Source of the DNA: Pseudobdellovibrionaceae bacterium
GTDB taxonomy: Bacteria; Bdellovibrionota; Bdellovibrionia; Bdellovibrionales; UBA1609
Length of the DNA stretch: 32,964 nucleotides
Reading direction: 5' to 3'
Assembly: GCA_025354795.1 (NCBI GenBank)
Contig: JANXMF010000181.1
Coordinates: 1 to 32,964 of the forward strand
Shown: in pieces, positions 1 to 8,265 of the stretch
Numbering within the stretch: position 1 is the stretch's first letter
Layout of the letters: each line of letters begins with the position of its first letter
The notes under the pieces: generated by a model
Database searches by the model: none
Seen by the model: the letters and a program-made list of their open reading frames with translations, nothing else
Told to the model about the DNA's origin: nothing
Made by a program: the position numbers and the translations under genes

Positions 1-2279
1 AGGTCGGCATCGGAGTCGACGATCACGGCGTTTTTCCCGCCGAGCTCAGTGATGCAGCGTTTGATATGGGTTTGACCCGGATGTACCACTGAAGCTTTGG
101 TGAGAATTTGTAAGCCCACCAATTTCGATCCGGTAAAAGCAATCAACGCGACATCTTTATGATTGACCAAATACTCGCCGACTTCCTCACCGTAGCCGGG
201 CAGAAAATGCACCACACCTTTAGGAAAGCCGACTTCAACCAGCAAGCGCATCAGTTCGGCGGCAATCACTGAGCTCTGTTCGGCCGGTTTCATAATCACA
301 GTGTTGCCCGTCACCAGCGAGGCAGTGACCATGCCGGTGAGAATTGCGAGCGGAAAATTCCACGGTGCGATGACAACCGCGACTCCCCGGCCCTGATACT
401 GATAGAGGCTCACTTCGCCAGGCACGTGACCTACGCGCTTGGGTTGAGCGAGTCCGCGCATTTCGCGCGCGTAGTAGCGGCAAAAATCGATGGCTTCGCC
501 CACGTCGCCGTCGGCCTCCGCCCAATTTTTTCCGACCTCGAGACATTGCAAGCTCATCAAGCGAAACCTTTCTTGATGCATTTTATCCGCGAGCTTGTCG
601 AGCAGCTGGGCACGTTCTTCGGCAGTGGTTCGTTGCCAAGCGGGCAAGGCTTCACTTGCGGCCTTGACTGCCATATCGGCCTCGCGGATGGTGGCGGCAC
701 AAACTTCGCCGATGATCTCCGTCTTGAGCGAGGGATTTTCGCGTTTAATTGTGCGCGCGGTTTTGATTTCCTGACCGTTGACCACTAGCGGGTAAGTGCG
801 GCCCAAGCGGTTTTTCCAATCGTTCAAGGCACCCTGCATTTGCTCGCGAGTTTCGCGGATGGCAAAATCTAGCGGGGGCTGATTGACGAATTGATTGAGG
901 GAACGTTGCGGTTGACCGTCACTGCTGATCAGCTCGATCTGCGGGTTCTTGAGCAGGATATCGGTGGAAATATTGTCGGCGAACTTGTTGCGCAAAAAAG
1001 ATTCGTTGGAAGTGTTTTCCAGCAGCCGGCGGACTAGATAGGCCATGCCCGGAATCAGTTCGCCGATGGTCGCGTATTCGCGTACACGGTAACCGTCGCG
1101 CACCAAGGCGCGCTTGATGGGCTCGGCCATGCCGAAAAGCATTTGCACTTCCACCGCGCGCGGATCGAGCCCGCGGCTCGCGGCATAGGCCAGCGCCGAA
1201 GCGATCGAGCGGACGTTGTGGGAGCCCACCGCCACCCGAAGCAGCGGATAAGCGTCGATCATTTTCTTGGCGCAGTCTTCGAAGTTGGCGTCGGATTCTT
1301 TTTTATTCAAATAAACCGGAATCGGCCACGCCTTTTGGCGCGCGTGCACGACTTCGAAATCCCAATAGGCGCCCTTCACCAGACGCACCGTGAACGGAAC
1401 CCCTCGACGCTTCGCCAATTGCACCAGCTTGTCGACGTCGGCGGCTGAGTCACGCAGGTAAGCCTGGATCACGATGCCGAGATGCGGATAATTCTTGAAT
1501 TCGTCTTCAAGCACCAGATCGGAAAACACCCGCAGCAAAAAATCTTTGTGCGCGTATTGCTCCATGTCCAGATTGATAAACACATTTTGTGTGATCGCCT
1601 CGCGGAAGACCTGGCGCAGCCTCTCTTTGACCACAGTCACCGACGGTTCCCAGGCGGCCTCGCTGATTTGGGAATAGAGGGCGGTCACTTTCACCGAAAC
1701 ATTGACCTTGGGGATTGGACCGTTTTCATCTTCGTCAATCTGGGCGCTCGGTTCCCACGACTTCGCATCTTGGGCCAGCCAGCGGATCAGCTCGATGTAG
1801 CGAGTTTGGTAGTCTTGGGCTTCTTTTTCGGAAAGCGTCGCCTCACCCAGTAAGTCGGCGGTAAAGGTGATTTTGTTTTTGCGCGCTTTTTTGAGGGCGG
1901 GGAGGGCATCTTGCGGATTTTCGCCGGTGATGAACATCTTGGCCATTTGTGTGACGTTCTTTTTAACTGCGGAAGCCAGGAGCCCTGGGGCGAGAGAGCC
2001 TAAGCCTAAACCGAAATTGAATACTGAGGGGAGGTCTTCCCCGCTTTCGGCAAAGTATTCCTTTAAATGCTTAGTCACTTCGGAGCTGGATTGCAAGTAA
2101 GGGAGTACGTCGACGAAACGAAACATTTGCACTTTGAAGTGGGCGTTCTTCATCGACCAATCCATGATGCGGCCGTACCACCAGTCTTTGTTGAAAATTG
2201 AGCCGGTGTCGGAGTCGAGCGATTTAAAAATGCGCTCGCCCATCTGCTGTACGGAAAGTTCCAGATCGTCGGGTTTCAT
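1..2279 (-). CDS. putA: Bifunctional proline dehydrogenase / P5C dehydrogenase, C-terminus cut by window edge
   Basis: This enzyme oxidises proline to P5C with FAD and then P5C/glutamate semialdehyde to glutamate with NAD. It is missing from the ORF track because it has no stop inside the window. I read about 759 codons from ATG at 2279, which is preceded by AGGAGACC. An N-terminal alpha-helical part is followed by the proline dehydrogenase barrel (VSVKVTALYSQIS, INLDMEQYAHKD, RLVKGAYWD, RAVEVQMLFGMAEP, GYRVREYATIG) and then the aldehyde dehydrogenase half (APWNFPLAILTGM, GNTVIMKPAEQ, FTGSKLVG, TELGGKNAVIV). The glutamate of ELGGK is present, but the catalytic cysteine lies beyond the edge. 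I see no N-terminal ribbon-helix-helix DNA-binding domain, so this looks like a non-autoregulatory PutA. Family call is very secure; it stands alone on this strand. Confidence 0.96.
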   Translation of the reverse strand, partial: MKPDDLELSVQQMGERIFKSLDSDTGSIFNKDWWYGRIMDWSMKNAHFKVQMFRFVDVLPYLQSSSEVTKHLKEYFAESGEDLPSVFNFGLGLGSLAPGLLASAVKKNVTQMAKMFITGENPQDALPALKKARKNKITFTADLLGEATLSEKEAQDYQTRYIELIRWLAQDAKSWEPSAQIDEDENGPIPKVNVSVKVTALYSQISEAAWEPSVTVVKERLRQVFREAITQNVFINLDMEQYAHKDFLLRVFSDLVLEDEFKNYPHLGIVIQAYLRDSAADVDKLVQLAKRRGVPFTVRLVKGAYWDFEVVHARQKAWPIPVYLNKKESDANFEDCAKKMIDAYPLLRVAVGSHNVRSIASALAYAASRGLDPRAVEVQMLFGMAEPIKRALVRDGYRVREYATIGELIPGMAYLVRRLLENTSNESFLRNKFADNISTDILLKNPQIELISSDGQPQRSLNQFVNQPPLDFAIRETREQMQGALNDWKNRLGRTYPLVVNGQEIKTARTIKRENPSLKTEIIGEVCAATIREADMAVKAASEALPAWQRTTAEERAQLLDKLADKMHQERFRLMSLQCLEVGKNWAEADGDVGEAIDFCRYYAREMRGLAQPKRVGHVPGEVSLYQYQGRGVAVVIAPWNFPLAILTGMVTASLVTGNTVIMKPAEQSSVIAAELMRLLVEVGFPKGVVHFLPGYGEEVGEYLVNHKDVALIAFTGSKLVGLQILTKASVVHPGQTHIKRCITELGGKNAVIVDSDAD

Positions 2280-2820
2280 CGGGTCTCCTTGTGGGGACCG
2301 GAGTGTAGCAATTGGGGGTATGGGTGTGGAGGGAAATTTTGGTTTTTTGGTGGGTGCAGGAGCGGGCGGGTGCGGGTTCGATATCTGAGTTTCCGATCGC
2401 GGAATGCTACAAGGGGAAGGGGAGTTTTTCACTCCCTCCCTTAGCTTGGTAGGATTGGTGGTGGGATGGTGCGGCTCTTTTGGTCTCCACGAGAGTGGTA
2501 GAGCCGGCGTGTGAATATCTCTATAGGCAAAAGCAGTACCAACGTCTGTGGTGTCGCTTTGGACGACGGCGACCTTTTATTTTTGTACCGGAGCCGGGAA
2601 GGTGGGGTCGAGAGTTGTGGCCGGTGTCGTTTTGATAGGGTCTAAATGCCACCAGTGATAACAATTGGTTATAGCTGCGCCCACGTAGTCTCACGGTGTC
2701 GAGCTGAGTAAATATTTTATAAGGTTTAGTTATAGAATCCATAGCGACAACTCGCGCTCAAGCCCAGCAAAGCCCTGTCTCATTATTGGACAATGTCCGA
2801 ACATTAAGAATATTAAGCAT
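2280..2820. other. G-rich non-coding region upstream of putA
   Basis: About 540 bp show no convincing gene; ORFs on both strands lack start signals and protein-like composition. The putA-proximal part is G-rich on the + strand. It includes four G3 runs at 2352-2376 (loops of 9, 1 and 3 nt) that fit a G-quadruplex pattern, and more G runs at 2293-2333. Imperfect hairpin arms lie around GGGGAGT/ACTCCC near 2415-2440. Two operator-like inverted repeats are visible: ATAAC-N5-GTTAT at 2658-2672 and GGACA-A-TGTCC at 2788-2798. An AT-rich patch near 2705-2740 could hold promoters. Function is unknown. Confidence 0.5.
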
Positions 2821-2934
2821 TTAGGCGCCGTAATTGGGCAAGTGGTGGCTGCACTGTACGCAAGCCTCACAGGCGGCTTCATGGCGGGATTTTGGGCAAT
2901 CTCTTTTGCATAATAAAATCGAATGTTTGCGCAC
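2821..2934 (-). CDS. Possible small cysteine-rich protein (37 codons)
   Basis: This is the end of a longer ORF in the track. A GTG at 2934 preceded by GGAG would give a 37-residue peptide with five cysteines arranged CX3C and CX2CX2C (CKRDC and CEACVQC), reminiscent of a metal-binding knuckle. The peptide composition looks more protein-like than the surrounding non-coding DNA. The strand is opposite to the metzincin gene that follows, whose promoter must overlap this ORF. No family is recognised, and it may be a chance ORF. Confidence 0.25.
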   Translation of the reverse strand: MRKHSILLCKRDCPKSRHEAACEACVQCSHHLPNYGA

Positions 2935-2984
2935 TAGCTCCGCGGTCCGGCTTTTGTAATAAAAGCCAATGACTGGAGGGTCTG

Positions 2985-3629
2985 GTGCGACTTCGTGGAA
3001 AAACATTTCTGATTGCCTTAACGACGGCCTTGCTCCTATTGAGCAGCTGTAGCCGTCCACAGGGTCCCCAGGCCTCATGCGATTTCGTTCAGAGCCCCGA
3101 AATGCAACGGGTGTCGTGGAAGGGGCGCTTTCCCATCCGTATCTATCTTCATAAGTCGGTTCCCGTGGGCGCCTATGAGGCGATCGACCTGGCTGTCAGC
3201 CAATATAACGCCACTATTGGCGATGGCCGCGAACTCATTCGCATTGAGGCCCGCGGTGTTGACGGTGAGCTCAACCCAGTTAAAGACGGATACTCAACTA
3301 TCTATTGGTATAAAACTTGGGATACAAATCGTCCGACGGAGCAGGCGCGCACCACGATCTATTGGAGTGGCGTTGAGATTTTCGAAGCCGACATGCGCAT
3401 CAACGAGGCCAACTTCAAGTACACGTTCAGTTCGACTGGGGCCAACGCCTCTTCGATTTCACAAAGCACGGTCGACTTATATAGTTTAGTGCTGCATGAG
3501 TTTGGCCATGTCTTCGGCTTGGCGCACACCACTGCTCAAGGCAGCGCCATGAACGCGGTATTGAGTGAAGGACAGGTGAGGCGCAAATTGGGCACCACGG
3601 ATATCAATAATCTCAAGTGCGAGTACTGA
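2985..3629 (+). CDS. Matrixin-like (metzincin) zinc metalloprotease lipoprotein
   Basis: A secreted or envelope zinc protease of 214 residues. It starts at GTG 2985 after GGAGGG. Residues 1-22 form a signal peptide ending in a lipobox (LLLLSSC), so it should be a lipoprotein. The C-terminal third carries the metzincin zinc site HEFGHVFGLAH, with three zinc histidines and the catalytic glutamate, followed by SAMNAV as the probable Met-turn. The segment between the lipobox and the active site (GRFPIRIYLH, VPVGAYEAIDLAVSQYN) fits the N-terminal half of a matrixin fold. It is single and not obviously in an operon. The substrate is unknown. Protease call is secure; the subfamily is less so. Confidence 0.88.
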   Translation: MRLRGKTFLIALTTALLLLSSCSRPQGPQASCDFVQSPEMQRVSWKGRFPIRIYLHKSVPVGAYEAIDLAVSQYNATIGDGRELIRIEARGVDGELNPVKDGYSTIYWYKTWDTNRPTEQARTTIYWSGVEIFEADMRINEANFKYTFSSTGANASSISQSTVDLYSLVLHEFGHVFGLAHTTAQGSAMNAVLSEGQVRRKLGTTDINNLKCEY

Positions 3630-3775
3630 GATTCTTGAGAAGCGCTCCCAAAGCGGATTATACTGGAGGCAGGTCCAGTTGCAGATTGGAACCACTGCGC
3701 GCAAGAGATTTGAAATGTAAGTTAATTTAAGTTTGTGAATGCTGCTTGGACCGTTAACATTAAGGTGAATCAAAG

Positions 3776-4015
3776 GTGAAGTTTTTCGTTAAGGGAGATG
3801 GATTGATCACGCAAAACGTACCGCGCCCGAAAAGTGTTGAGAACTCTTCGTTGGAACTAAACCATTCTAGTTTATCTTATCACGAGCTACCGGGCTTGCG
3901 TCATGAGACGAAAGACGTGCTCAAGCAATTGGATTCCAATCTTCGTTTACTTGAGGATCTTGGTGGACGGATCAGTTTTGTTCTTGGCGATGTTCATTCG
4001 CTGATTCGGCGTTAG
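3776..4015 (+). CDS. Small hypothetical protein (79 aa)
   Basis: A 79-residue ORF starting with GTG, with a weak TAAGG about 10 nt upstream. A TATACT hexamer lies near 3660, too far upstream to be certain as its promoter. The product is soluble-looking and ends in a probable helical segment (DVLKQLDSNLRLLEDLGGRISFVLGDVHSLIRR). There is no signal peptide, membrane segment or recognised domain. It ends 5 bp before the convergent coiled-coil gene. The biased, protein-like composition argues for a real gene, but the start and function are uncertain. Confidence 0.5.
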   Translation: MKFFVKGDGLITQNVPRPKSVENSSLELNHSSLSYHELPGLRHETKDVLKQLDSNLRLLEDLGGRISFVLGDVHSLIRR

Positions 4016-4020
4016 AAGCC

Positions 4021-5562
4021 TCAAGCCTTCGGAATCCTAACCGTCATAACCCCGTTGTCCCACGAAGTATGCATCAGCTTATCCCGCACTGGATGTGCAA
4101 GCGGAATTTCCTGGCGAAACGTTTGATAACTATGAGTGGCGAAGCGGCCGTCGTCGCCCTCCACATTGTCCTCAAAGCGACGCGCGCCTTCGACCACCAA
4201 ATGATTTTCATGAGCAATCACCTTAATATTTTCACGTTCCTGCTCCGGCACGTGGGCGCGCACAATGTAGTGTGAGTCGGTTTCGCTCAGCTCAGCCTTG
4301 GGCTGGGTGATGCGGTAGAACGGATCCGATTTTTTACTCGCGTATTTGCCGACGTCGCCCATGAGAGAGCGTTTTTCACGCACCAGGGTTTCGAGCAACT
4401 TTTCACGCTGTTCATGGACGGCGGTTTCAAAGGCCACCAGGTTTTTGTTGAAACTGTCTTGGTAGTTCTTGCGCTGCTGGAGCAAGGCCGCGTGGTAAAA
4501 ACTTTTGCCTTGCTGTTCTTCAGCTTGAAAGGCCTCTTCGTTAGCCTTGAGATCGGATTCGTGATCGTCACGCAGTTTTTTGAGCTGCTGTTTCTGATCC
4601 TTTTCCATAATGGCGAGGCGGTAATCTAGAGTTTCTTTTTGATGGTGCAGCTCTTCGTCACCCTTTTTGTGGATGACGGCGATGTTTTTATCATAGAACT
4701 CGCGGGTTTTCTCGAGGCTGTTGGTGCCGCGGGCCTTCTCTTTGTCGACTTCGTAGCTGGTTTGCTTTTTAAGCTGCGTGACCTTGGCGGTGGCGTCTTG
4801 CTGCTGGCGGCTCATCTGATCGCTGGCGCGTTTTCTGAGCTCGCTTTGGGATGTCACAAACTGCTGGCGTTCGGTTTCGAGAGTTTTGTCGGCGAGGCTG
4901 CGCTGTTGATCGGTCTGCTGTTTGCTCCACTCATTTAGTTTACTGAGTGTGGTCTTTTTTTCAGCCTCGAGGCGTTGGATGTCCTGGTGTCTTTGTTCGC
5001 CCATTTGCTGGAGTTCTTGCTGGCCTTTGCTATTGAGTTCGGATTTTTTTTCCTGGTTTTTCAAATGCAGACGTGTGAGTTCAGCTTGCTCTTGCGCGGA
5101 AATGGCCGAACGCCGCTCGCCCACTTCGCGACTGAATGCGCCGACCGCTTCACTTTCTTTGCGGTGCAGATCGCCCTCCAGCTTTTCCTGTTCACCCAAA
5201 TTTTTGCGCAATTGGCTGTCTTTGGCTTTGAGTTCACTTTCGAGCTGTTCGATTTCCTCAGCACCGTGCTCGCGCGCATTTTGTGAACGCTTGCTGAGAT
5301 CTTTACGCTCATAGGTGAGCTTGTGTTCATGGTCGGCTTTGATTTGTTCGAGTTGCTCTTTGTTGCCGCTGCGGAGGTGGCTGACCACGGCTTCGCCCGA
5401 GTCCACTTCGGCGCGCACTTTGGTGCGATTCTCTTGGCGCGCCTTTTCCAGATCGCTTTGGCCTTCGGCTTCGACGTCCTTCTTGCGTTTGCGATAGGAC
5501 TCTTGCAAATCGCGCAAGTCTTGCGGCGAATTGCCGCGCTCAGATTGGATCTCCGATCCCAT
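4021..5562 (-). CDS. Long coiled-coil protein fused to a C-terminal small heat shock (alpha-crystallin) domain
   Basis: A 513-residue cytoplasmic protein that starts after a strong CAGGAGGAAAGCG site. Residues about 15-405 are almost entirely charged helix rich in E, K, Q, R and D with heptad-like leucines, so they should form an extended coiled coil. Residues about 413-513 read as an Hsp20/alpha-crystallin domain: DPFYRITQPKAELSETDSHY, VPEQERENIKV, HLVVEGARR, YQTFRQEIPL and the closing GVMTVRIPKA, which matches the family's GVLTVxIPK strand. Ordinary sHSPs are 130-200 residues with a short disordered N-terminus, so this architecture is unusual. A likely role is an elongated holdase or scaffold chaperone, by inference. 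There is no signal peptide. Two small genes lie upstream on the same strand. Confidence 0.85.
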   Translation of the reverse strand: MGSEIQSERGNSPQDLRDLQESYRKRKKDVEAEGQSDLEKARQENRTKVRAEVDSGEAVVSHLRSGNKEQLEQIKADHEHKLTYERKDLSKRSQNAREHGAEEIEQLESELKAKDSQLRKNLGEQEKLEGDLHRKESEAVGAFSREVGERRSAISAQEQAELTRLHLKNQEKKSELNSKGQQELQQMGEQRHQDIQRLEAEKKTTLSKLNEWSKQQTDQQRSLADKTLETERQQFVTSQSELRKRASDQMSRQQQDATAKVTQLKKQTSYEVDKEKARGTNSLEKTREFYDKNIAVIHKKGDEELHHQKETLDYRLAIMEKDQKQQLKKLRDDHESDLKANEEAFQAEEQQGKSFYHAALLQQRKNYQDSFNKNLVAFETAVHEQREKLLETLVREKRSLMGDVGKYASKKSDPFYRITQPKAELSETDSHYIVRAHVPEQERENIKVIAHENHLVVEGARRFEDNVEGDDGRFATHSYQTFRQEIPLAHPVRDKLMHTSWDNGVMTVRIPKA

Positions 5563-5613
5563 CGCTTTCCTCCTGAATTTCTATATTATCACGGTGCTCG
5601 CGCATGAGGCCGT

Positions 5614-5877
5614 CTAGTTCCGGCGGGTCTTGCCTTCAGGCCGCGCGCAGATGGACTTTAAACCTGAGGTATTGCCGCGACAGCGCCAGGTCGCGCGGTA
5701 AGTAACTTTTTCCGTAAGCTTGACCGGATAATAGCCACGATATTGGTTGGGATCTAGCGAGGAAATCACCACGCGCTCCTGACCACTGGTCTTGTCGGTG
5801 ATCACCAGCTCAAAGGCGCGGTACTCCGCGTGAGTGAAGAGCGGCAGGAAAAGGAAAAGCAAGAGGGGGCTGCGCAT
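5614..5877 (-). CDS. Small exported hypothetical protein (87 aa)
   Basis: The start is set at ATG 5877; a GTG two codons earlier is also possible, and neither has a good Shine-Dalgarno. A hydrophobic N-terminus (MRSPLLLFLFLPLFTHA) is a typical signal peptide with cleavage after THA. The mature part of about 70 residues is polar and contains two cysteines (WRCRG and SICAR) that could form a disulfide in the periplasm. No family is recognised. It follows the 107-aa gene by about 30 bp on the same strand, so the two are probably cotranscribed. Confidence 0.6.
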   Translation of the reverse strand: MRSPLLLFLFLPLFTHAEYRAFELVITDKTSGQERVVISSLDPNQYRGYYPVKLTEKVTYRATWRCRGNTSGLKSICARPEGKTRRN

Positions 5878-5907
5878 ACCCACTTTTCGGACGAAAGGCT
5901 AGAGTTC

Positions 5908-6231
5908 TTAATGGCAGCTGGAGTCTGAGCTCATCAGCGAATTGTCGACGATATGAAAGTACGTGCGCAGCAGCAGCTCAAACGATTCGGGGTCGAGGCC
6001 ATGGAGATAGGCTTGTTTGCCATGAAAAGTTTCTTGCTGTACGAATTGCGAGAAAAGGTCCTGAATCTTGTCGAGGTTGCGCAGGTTAAAAAGCTTTTCT
6101 TCTTCGGTCGGAACCTTCAAGATGCGCGCAATTGTCTCATTATCGAACAACAGGTGAATTCCGTTGAGAGACTGTGCTAGCAGGTGTTCGATCTGATCGA
6201 GATGAGAATCGCTAATTCGGAGTTCGTTCAT
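5908..6231 (-). CDS. Hypothetical helical protein (107 aa)
   Basis: A soluble, largely helical 107-residue protein (ISDSHLDQIEHLLAQSLNG, RNLDKIQDLFSQFVQQE, ESFELLLRTYFHIVDNSL) without signal peptide or membrane segment. An AAGGA lies directly against the ATG, which is too close for a normal Shine-Dalgarno. The upstream frame is open but has no alternative ATG, so the start is not certain. The C-terminus ends in a Ser-Cys-His tail (SSDSSCH). No known family is recognised. It is probably first in a short operon with the exported 87-aa gene. Confidence 0.6.
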   Translation of the reverse strand: MNELRISDSHLDQIEHLLAQSLNGIHLLFDNETIARILKVPTEEEKLFNLRNLDKIQDLFSQFVQQETFHGKQAYLHGLDPESFELLLRTYFHIVDNSLMSSDSSCH

Positions 6232-6361
6232 TCCTTCATAGTTGATTTGAAAGAGATGAGGCGCAAGGGAAAACTGAGACCGTTTGACTAACCGGACTCG
6301 GGTGGTATCATTATTGAAAGCCAGACTTTTGTCTGACTCAACTTGCGACAGCTTGTTGGTG

Positions 6362-6367
6362 TATAAT
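6362..6367 (+). promoter_or_regulatory. -10 box TATAAT placed for a leaderless transcript
   Basis: A perfect TATAAT lies 7 nt before ATG 6375, so the predicted transcription start falls on or next to the start codon. No good -35 hexamer is visible at 16-18 nt upstream. Confidence 0.5.
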
Positions 6368-6374
6368 TATGACT

Positions 6375-7190
6375 ATGTCGAGAATTTCGCGAAAAAAGAC
6401 CATGGAACCAATCGTCATCGATAAAGATGAGGGATTGGTGTTTCAAAGTGAAGATGAACTCTACGCCCATTTTGCTAAAGAGATCACCGTACTCGAGACT
6501 GAATTTTTTAAGATTCGGGGCAGCAACGATATCAAAGAGCAAAACTTTGAGCAGTACGATACGCAGCTCGAGAAATTGCTCGATGATCCCGACGAGGTTT
6601 GGGAAGACTCCGACACCCTAGCAAAACGTCGCATGTTTATTTATGTGCGGCGATTTGAAACCAACGTGACGCACGTGGCGGCTTGCTATCTCACCGATAG
6701 CACGCCAAGTTTTGTTTACCTGCATTTTCCGACCATCGACGAAGCCCTAGTGACCCAGTACCGGCGGGGGCAGATGGTATTTCAGCGTTCGGCCTTGGAT
6801 GTGCTTCCCGGAGCCATTGATGGCGATGCTTTGCACGAGGGCGACGATCTCGCGCTTGGACTTTACAAAGCGATGCTATTGTTACGCAGTGAAAAGGATA
6901 TTTCAGAAGAGGATTTTCATCTGTTCGCCGACAATCGCGAAGAAACGCTCGAAGACGCCGATGAAATCTGGCGTAGCAGCGATTCGCTGGGCAACGTTCT
7001 GGTGAGTTTCATCAAAGAATTTGGCGATGAGGATGAGTTCTCCTACGTCGTGGTCACGGTCGAAGACGCACCGAGCGGCAGTCATGCGTTGTTGTTCTCG
7101 TTCCCGACGCGTGATAAAGGTTTGCTCGACCGTTACCGTCATGGTGAAAATTTGCAAGCCGAAGAAGTCGTGCAGGAGTCCTCGCATTAA
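6375..7190 (+). CDS. Protein with a tandemly duplicated domain (hypothetical)
   Basis: The ORF opens at ATG 6369, but that codon begins 1 nt after a TATAAT. ATG 6375 (leaderless) or ATG 6402 is the realistic start, giving 271 or 262 residues. The protein contains two similar acidic modules of about 100 residues (6369 numbering 33-136 and 164-263). Shared landmarks are D(P/A)DE(V/I)W-(E/R)-x-SD(T/S)L, a YV..F or SFIKEF strand, HFPT/SFPT, and YRRGQ/YRHGE. The pattern of a DPDEVW-like turn followed by beta strands resembles BECR-fold (barnase-EndoU-RelE-like) families, but I cannot confirm that or identify catalytic residues. It has no signal peptide. It overlaps the next lipoprotein gene by one base (TAATG), so translation is coupled. 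Confidence 0.8.
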   Translation: MSRISRKKTMEPIVIDKDEGLVFQSEDELYAHFAKEITVLETEFFKIRGSNDIKEQNFEQYDTQLEKLLDDPDEVWEDSDTLAKRRMFIYVRRFETNVTHVAACYLTDSTPSFVYLHFPTIDEALVTQYRRGQMVFQRSALDVLPGAIDGDALHEGDDLALGLYKAMLLLRSEKDISEEDFHLFADNREETLEDADEIWRSSDSLGNVLVSFIKEFGDEDEFSYVVVTVEDAPSGSHALLFSFPTRDKGLLDRYRHGENLQAEEVVQESSH

Positions 7191-8017
7191 TGAAATTTTT
7201 CCTGGGTCTTATGATTTTGCCGCTCGTGGGCTGCGCGACCGCCAGTAGAGCGAGTCTGCCCCAGGCGGTAGACTTGCGCTTCAAAGGTCGCGCCGGCGAA
7301 CGCACCGAAACCCGCTATTATTCCATAGCGCAAATTACCACCTATGAGGATCAACAGCTGCTGCGCGACCGCCAAGAAAGCGTGGATTTCAACGTTAGCA
7401 CCCACGTGACGGCGGCCGATGATAAACAATTTTCATTTACAACCCGCACCACCCGCAAAGATGGCACCGTAGGTTTGCACGATTTGTCATTTCCCGAGCT
7501 GAACGAGCAAATCGATTACGTCGTGCAGGCTAACGGCGAAGTCTTGCACGCGGGTAATTTTCCGCCGCAGAGTTTGTTTTATGTGCCATCCATGCCCATG
7601 CCCGCGAGCAAAGTCGAAGTGGGTGACACTTGGACCATGGCGCACACCTGGTTCTCATCGAAAGACGCGATTCCCTTAAAGCTGGACGTCGTCGGAATTC
7701 TAAAAGACATCGTGCCCTGCGAGAAAACCAAGGTTTGTGCCGACGTTGAGATCTCCGGTCACGTGGGTCTCATGGCCCAACCGACGACTGCGGGCTCACG
7801 TTTCTCGAGCCGACTGTGGGGCCGCGCGCTTTTCTCCGTCGAGCGCGGCGATGTGATCTGGTCTGAAATGCGTAGCCGCGAAGAGATGGGCGTCAAGGGC
7901 GATCACATGAACGTGGCCTCGTGCATGGTTTCAGAAATGAAGCTAACGGCGGAGTACCATATTGCCTTCGCGTGCAATCCGAACGACGAAGTGGTGAAGA
8001 GTATTCCGCGGCTTTGA
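7190..8017 (+). CDS. Lipoprotein of unknown function (275 aa)
   Basis: The ATG overlaps the stop of the previous gene (TAATG), and CAGGAG inside that gene serves as ribosome binding site. Residues 1-15 (MKFFLGLMILPLVGC) are a short lipoprotein signal with lipobox LVGC and mature residues CATAS, so no aspartate inner-membrane retention signal at +2. The remaining 260 residues look beta-rich (VDLRFKGRAGERTETRYYSI, FSFTTRTTRKDGTVG, VEVGDTWTMAHTW, CADVEISGHVGLMA) with five later cysteines. The layout with VGDTW is reminiscent of envelope proteins that sit in the outer membrane. No family is named. Coupling to the duplicated-domain gene suggests a shared process. Confidence 0.8.
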   Translation: MKFFLGLMILPLVGCATASRASLPQAVDLRFKGRAGERTETRYYSIAQITTYEDQQLLRDRQESVDFNVSTHVTAADDKQFSFTTRTTRKDGTVGLHDLSFPELNEQIDYVVQANGEVLHAGNFPPQSLFYVPSMPMPASKVEVGDTWTMAHTWFSSKDAIPLKLDVVGILKDIVPCEKTKVCADVEISGHVGLMAQPTTAGSRFSSRLWGRALFSVERGDVIWSEMRSREEMGVKGDHMNVASCMVSEMKLTAEYHIAFACNPNDEVVKSIPRL

Positions 8018-8265
8018 TTATACCGGACCAACTCTGGCCGCTTTTCCACTAGCAAACAAGATCTCAACTCCTTTTTTCGCCCGTCGAATTTTGGGTCAAA
8101 GGCGCTACGTCTTCTTTTCCATCACCGTCAAAATCACCACGGCTCTCGCAGGGCTTTCGCGAATGTCATACGGGGAAAACTAAGAATTGTAGCGATGACA
8201 ATTTTCATTCATCCAGGGAAGGCGGGGCCCGAGCTCTTCGAACTATCATACTGATAGCGGTAGAT

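Noticed and set aside
426-2388. Several + strand ORFs (426-788, 1143-1448, 1482-1853, 1867-2100, 2134-2388)
   Set aside because: They are antisense shadows of the putA reading frame (the last runs past its start into the G-rich spacer), which carries clear PRODH and ALDH motifs on the minus strand.
2521-2742. 73-aa minus-strand ORF in the G-rich spacer
   Set aside because: No ribosome binding site, odd composition and no recognisable features.
4069-5607. Run of + strand hydrophobic-looking ORFs opposite the coiled-coil gene
   Set aside because: Complement of Glu/Lys/Gln-rich codons produces Leu/Phe/Ser-rich shadows; no start signals and no independent motifs.
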